IMG/VR virus record: IMGVR_UViG_3300020197_000020
Location: 1 to 62,607 of that record
DNA length: 62,607 nt
From: a virus
Reading direction: 5' to 3' (one strand)
Shown: positions 60,455 through 62,607 of the stretch, piece after piece
Position numbering within the stretch: position 1 is the first letter of the stretch
How the letters are laid out: every line of letters starts with the position of its first letter
Notes under the pieces: generated by a model
Told to the model about the DNA's origin: nothing
Seen by the model: the letters and a program-made list of their open reading frames with translations, nothing else
The model's database searches: none
Program-made: the position numbers and the translations under genes

Positions 60455-61324
60455 ATGCTCTACAAGTTGGCACAAAAACTATCCTTAAGGGGAATTATTA
60501 TAAAAATTAGTTTTATTAATAATGGTATTGCTATCTTTAGAACTGTTTGTAATAGTAAGCATGCAGACTTATTTGGGTTGAAAGGTTCAGATTCTGAATT
60601 TACAGATATTATTACAGAGCAGCCCGTAGAGTTCGATGAAAACTCTGTTACATGTCTAGAGTATCTTTATGTTCCTAAGCATATTTTTTTAGATGATTTT
60701 GAAAAAAATACCGAATATACAAATTTATTTGGGGAAGATTTTCTTATAAAGAGTAAACATTATATCGAAACTACAACTAAAAAAATTCAAGAAGAGCGGG
60801 CCAGATTTATAATGTACTCTTCCGAACAACTAGAACCTTGCAACCGATTTTCTAATGATTTGCTAGATGATTATTATTATATGAAGTTTTACCCTGAAAA
60901 GCGAGATAATATTTCAAGAGAAATTGTTTATGATAAAATTAAAGAAGATATTATTAAAAAGTACTTTCTTATTAAGGATTCTGATAATAGAAAAATAAAA
61001 GGAGCTTTTAGAAGGCTTGGTATTACAAACGCTGCAGAGCAAATAAACGATCCAGATTATATTAATGCGTTTAAGAATATATGGTATAGCCTTATAGAAG
61101 AACAAAAAGAAGAGCAACTCTTACAGTTGGATACGGCCAAACAAAATATTCTAAAAGCCGAGGGTGTTGATAAAGAGGATTTTTTACAGCAATGTGATAT
61201 ACTTGAATTAATGATCAAACAAATAGATAAAACTGTTCTATTAGGTTGTAATTCTATCAGTGAAATTATTAAAACCTGGCCCAGCTATCTTCAACCTGAA
61301 CCATATTACATAGACAATGAGTGA
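60455..61324 (+). CDS. Hypothetical protein, 289 aa, with C-terminal W-P box
   Basis: Charged and helical, with DDYYYMKFYPEKRDNISREIVYDKI in the middle. The end (SISEIIKTWPSYLQPEP) parallels 48326-49264 (SIQELIMFWPEELSPGP), together with an E/K/L-rich helix just before. The pair looks like a phage-specific family flanking the island on both sides. It overlaps the next gene by eight bases. Function unknown. Confidence 0.6.
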   Translation: MLYKLAQKLSLRGIIIKISFINNGIAIFRTVCNSKHADLFGLKGSDSEFTDIITEQPVEFDENSVTCLEYLYVPKHIFLDDFEKNTEYTNLFGEDFLIKSKHYIETTTKKIQEERARFIMYSSEQLEPCNRFSNDLLDDYYYMKFYPEKRDNISREIVYDKIKEDIIKKYFLIKDSDNRKIKGAFRRLGITNAAEQINDPDYINAFKNIWYSLIEEQKEEQLLQLDTAKQNILKAEGVDKEDFLQQCDILELMIKQIDKTVLLGCNSISEIIKTWPSYLQPEPYYIDNE

Positions 61325-62063
61325 AACAATTAACTTCTTCTGGTTAGGAGACAAGCTTGGATTATTAGAGCAGCTATCATTGAAGTCATTTTTAGACCAT
61401 GGACATAAAACAATTCTATGGGCTTACAATATCAAATGCCACGGGGTGCCTTCAGGTGTCATTGTTAATAATGCTAATGAAATACTTTCCGAAGATCGAA
61501 TATTTAAATATACCGGTAACGGCGATTGTCGTGTAAATAGTATCGGTGGGTTTTCTGACTTATTTAGATATTATCTTTTGAATAAAGTTGGCGGGTGGTA
61601 TTGTGATATGGATGTTACCTGTCTAGCCCCTTTCAATAATATTAATCAGGAGTATGTTATAAGACCTCATAAAAATACTAAAATTGTTGGTAATATCCTT
61701 AAGACCCCTAACAATAATAGTTTTCTAGAAGATTGTATAGCTGAAACCGAAAGACTTGTCGATAAGGATAACGATAGATGGATTAAACCATTAGAGATAT
61801 TAAGAGATTGCGTATACAAGCACGGTATTGATAAGTTTATTGTTCAAAAAGATTGGTTTGGTAATGATGATATTGAGGAGATAAGAAAAATGTTAAACAT
61901 AGGAGTATTCACCAAATATATTAATTTACCTAAGTATGCTATTCATTGGTGTAATGAGGCAATTTCTACTGGTCGCTGGGACTATTCTATAAAGCGAGAT
62001 TTTAATAAACCATTGCCTACTACTCTATTTTATAACCTATTAAAAAAACATGAACTCTTGTAA
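61317..62063 (+). CDS. GT32-like glycosyltransferase (DXD sugar-binding region), 248 aa
   Basis: INFFWLGDKLGLLEQLSLKSFLDHGH, then GGFSDLFRYYLLNKVGGWYCDMDVTCLAPF with the D-x-D (DMD) motif, match the capsular/GT32-type DXD family. It lacks a membrane segment. It overlaps neighbours on both sides, so it is translated with 60455-61324 and the following GT8 gene. Substrate unknown. Confidence 0.82.
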   Translation: MSETINFFWLGDKLGLLEQLSLKSFLDHGHKTILWAYNIKCHGVPSGVIVNNANEILSEDRIFKYTGNGDCRVNSIGGFSDLFRYYLLNKVGGWYCDMDVTCLAPFNNINQEYVIRPHKNTKIVGNILKTPNNNSFLEDCIAETERLVDKDNDRWIKPLEILRDCVYKHGIDKFIVQKDWFGNDDIEEIRKMLNIGVFTKYINLPKYAIHWCNEAISTGRWDYSIKRDFNKPLPTTLFYNLLKKHELL

Positions 62064-62607
62064 TATAGCGTTTGTAACTACGTTAAGCGATGATTTTTTG
62101 CCTGGAGCGGTTGCAGCAATTAAAAGCCTCATTAAAAATACCCCTACATTTAGCTACCCTATAATAATCTTAGAGTGGGGAGGCTTATCTGATTATAATA
62201 AAAGCTTACTTAAGAAAATATATAAAAATATTTCTTTTAAACATGTAGACTCTAATAACTACCCTGAGTATCAATCCGGTGAAAATAGAGTTTGGAATTA
62301 TAATTTTAACTATAGATATGATATATTTTTACTCGATAAATTTGATAGGATAATTTTCTTTGATTCTGATATAATTTTTAATATAGATATATCCAAATTG
62401 GCTAAGATAAAATGTAATTTTGGTGCTGTTCCAAGGTCTAGAGGGACTAATGTTCAGATAGGAAAAAGACCGGGGTTTAATGCCGGCTTAATGATTATTG
62501 GGAAGAAGTTTTTAAATAAAGAAACCCGGGATAGTTTAATAAAGCTTTCTAAGCAGCCAGCTATTTTGGATATCCGTGTAAAAAAACAATTATGGATAGG
62601 AAATGAG
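62050..62607 (+). CDS. GT8-like glycosyltransferase, cut by window edge
   Basis: The first 186 residues are present. NIAFVTTLSDDFLPGAVAAIKSLI, RIIFFDSDIIFNIDI (DXD) and PGFNAGLMIIGKKFL are family-8 landmarks as in 50622-51443. The stop lies beyond the window, so length and C-terminus are unknown. It starts within the end of the GT32-like gene. Confidence 0.8.
   Translation, partial: MNSCNIAFVTTLSDDFLPGAVAAIKSLIKNTPTFSYPIIILEWGGLSDYNKSLLKKIYKNISFKHVDSNNYPEYQSGENRVWNYNFNYRYDIFLLDKFDRIIFFDSDIIFNIDISKLAKIKCNFGAVPRSRGTNVQIGKRPGFNAGLMIIGKKFLNKETRDSLIKLSKQPAILDIRVKKQLWIGNE

Noticed and set aside
1-62607. Prophage or bacterial chromosome
   Set aside because: No integrase, attachment repeats, rRNA or housekeeping genes are seen, and phage late boxes and virion genes run through the window.
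1-62607. CRISPR arrays or insertion sequences
   Set aside because: No regularly spaced direct repeats or transposase motifs were found on reading both strands.

Overview
The window is part of the genome of a large AT-rich tailed phage with T4-like (myovirus) ancestry. The evidence is a gp20-type portal protein (41663-43477), a gp15-type tail sheath stabiliser (37466-38293), a gp62-type clamp-loader small subunit, a beta-helix virion protein of the marine T4-like kind, several tail fibre/adhesin genes, T4-like late promoter boxes (TATAAATA and variants), eight tRNA genes and dozens of small overlapping genes of unknown function. No integrase, bacterial housekeeping operon, insertion sequence or CRISPR array is visible. 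Two genes point to the host: a PEP-CTERM protein and a type II secretion pseudopilin-like protein in one operon. That combination is typical of Verrucomicrobiota and related phyla and very unusual in a phage; the host assignment is inference.

Layout. 1-17.5 kb: mostly minus-strand small genes, with a GT32 glycosyltransferase, two PD-(D/E)XK-type nucleases, four tRNAs, a lipoprotein, the pseudopilin/PEP-CTERM pair, a GT2-like enzyme, an M15 peptidase, and proteins with an N-terminal tag resembling the T4 capsid-targeting sequence. 17.5-24.6 kb: RadA-like ATPase, more tRNAs, a structured RNA, a GT17 enzyme, a GAF-like membrane protein and a deaminase. 24.6-41.4 kb: virion and adhesin genes on the minus strand (glycine-rich fibre with a fibrinogen-like tip, YadA-like repeat fibre, beta-helix protein, gp15), interrupted by a plus-strand trio of C1q/TNF-like proteins. 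This block also holds a bS21 ribosomal protein homologue, a GroES-like protein, an FkbM methyltransferase and a DUF366 protein. 41.6-49.3 kb: portal, metallopeptidase, flavin reductase, nuclease, dCMP deaminase and an S74-type self-processing fibre. 49.2-62.6 kb: a dense glycan/small-molecule tailoring island with three radical SAM enzymes whose extra cysteine region lies at the N-terminus, at least five glycosyltransferases, an asparagine-synthetase-like amidotransferase, a PIG-L deacetylase and a glycine-amidinotransferase-like enzyme.

Expression. Two promoter classes recur: an early sigma70-like class (TTGAC[AT]-N16-TATAAT) and a T4-like late class (TATAAATA/CTAAATA). In more than 30 cases the box sits at a fixed distance such that the predicted transcription start falls on, or within one base of, the start codon. 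This implies pervasive leaderless mRNAs. The phage also encodes a bS21 homologue and an initiator-like tRNA, and starts three genes directly after tRNA 3' ends, so a translation programme independent of Shine-Dalgarno sequences is plausible. One GC-rich gene (17965-18270) is the exception, with a long leader and a perfect AGGAGG site.

How it fits together. Genes with late boxes include the tagged putative internal capsid proteins and the virion operons. Genes with early boxes include the nuclease, the RadA-like ATPase, the small accessory proteins and the operon 56660-60447 (deacetylase, radical SAM, unknown, amidinotransferase). The last could build a guanidinylated sugar or another modified small molecule. 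Most tRNAs read A-ending codons, which suits the AT-rich codon usage of the phage.
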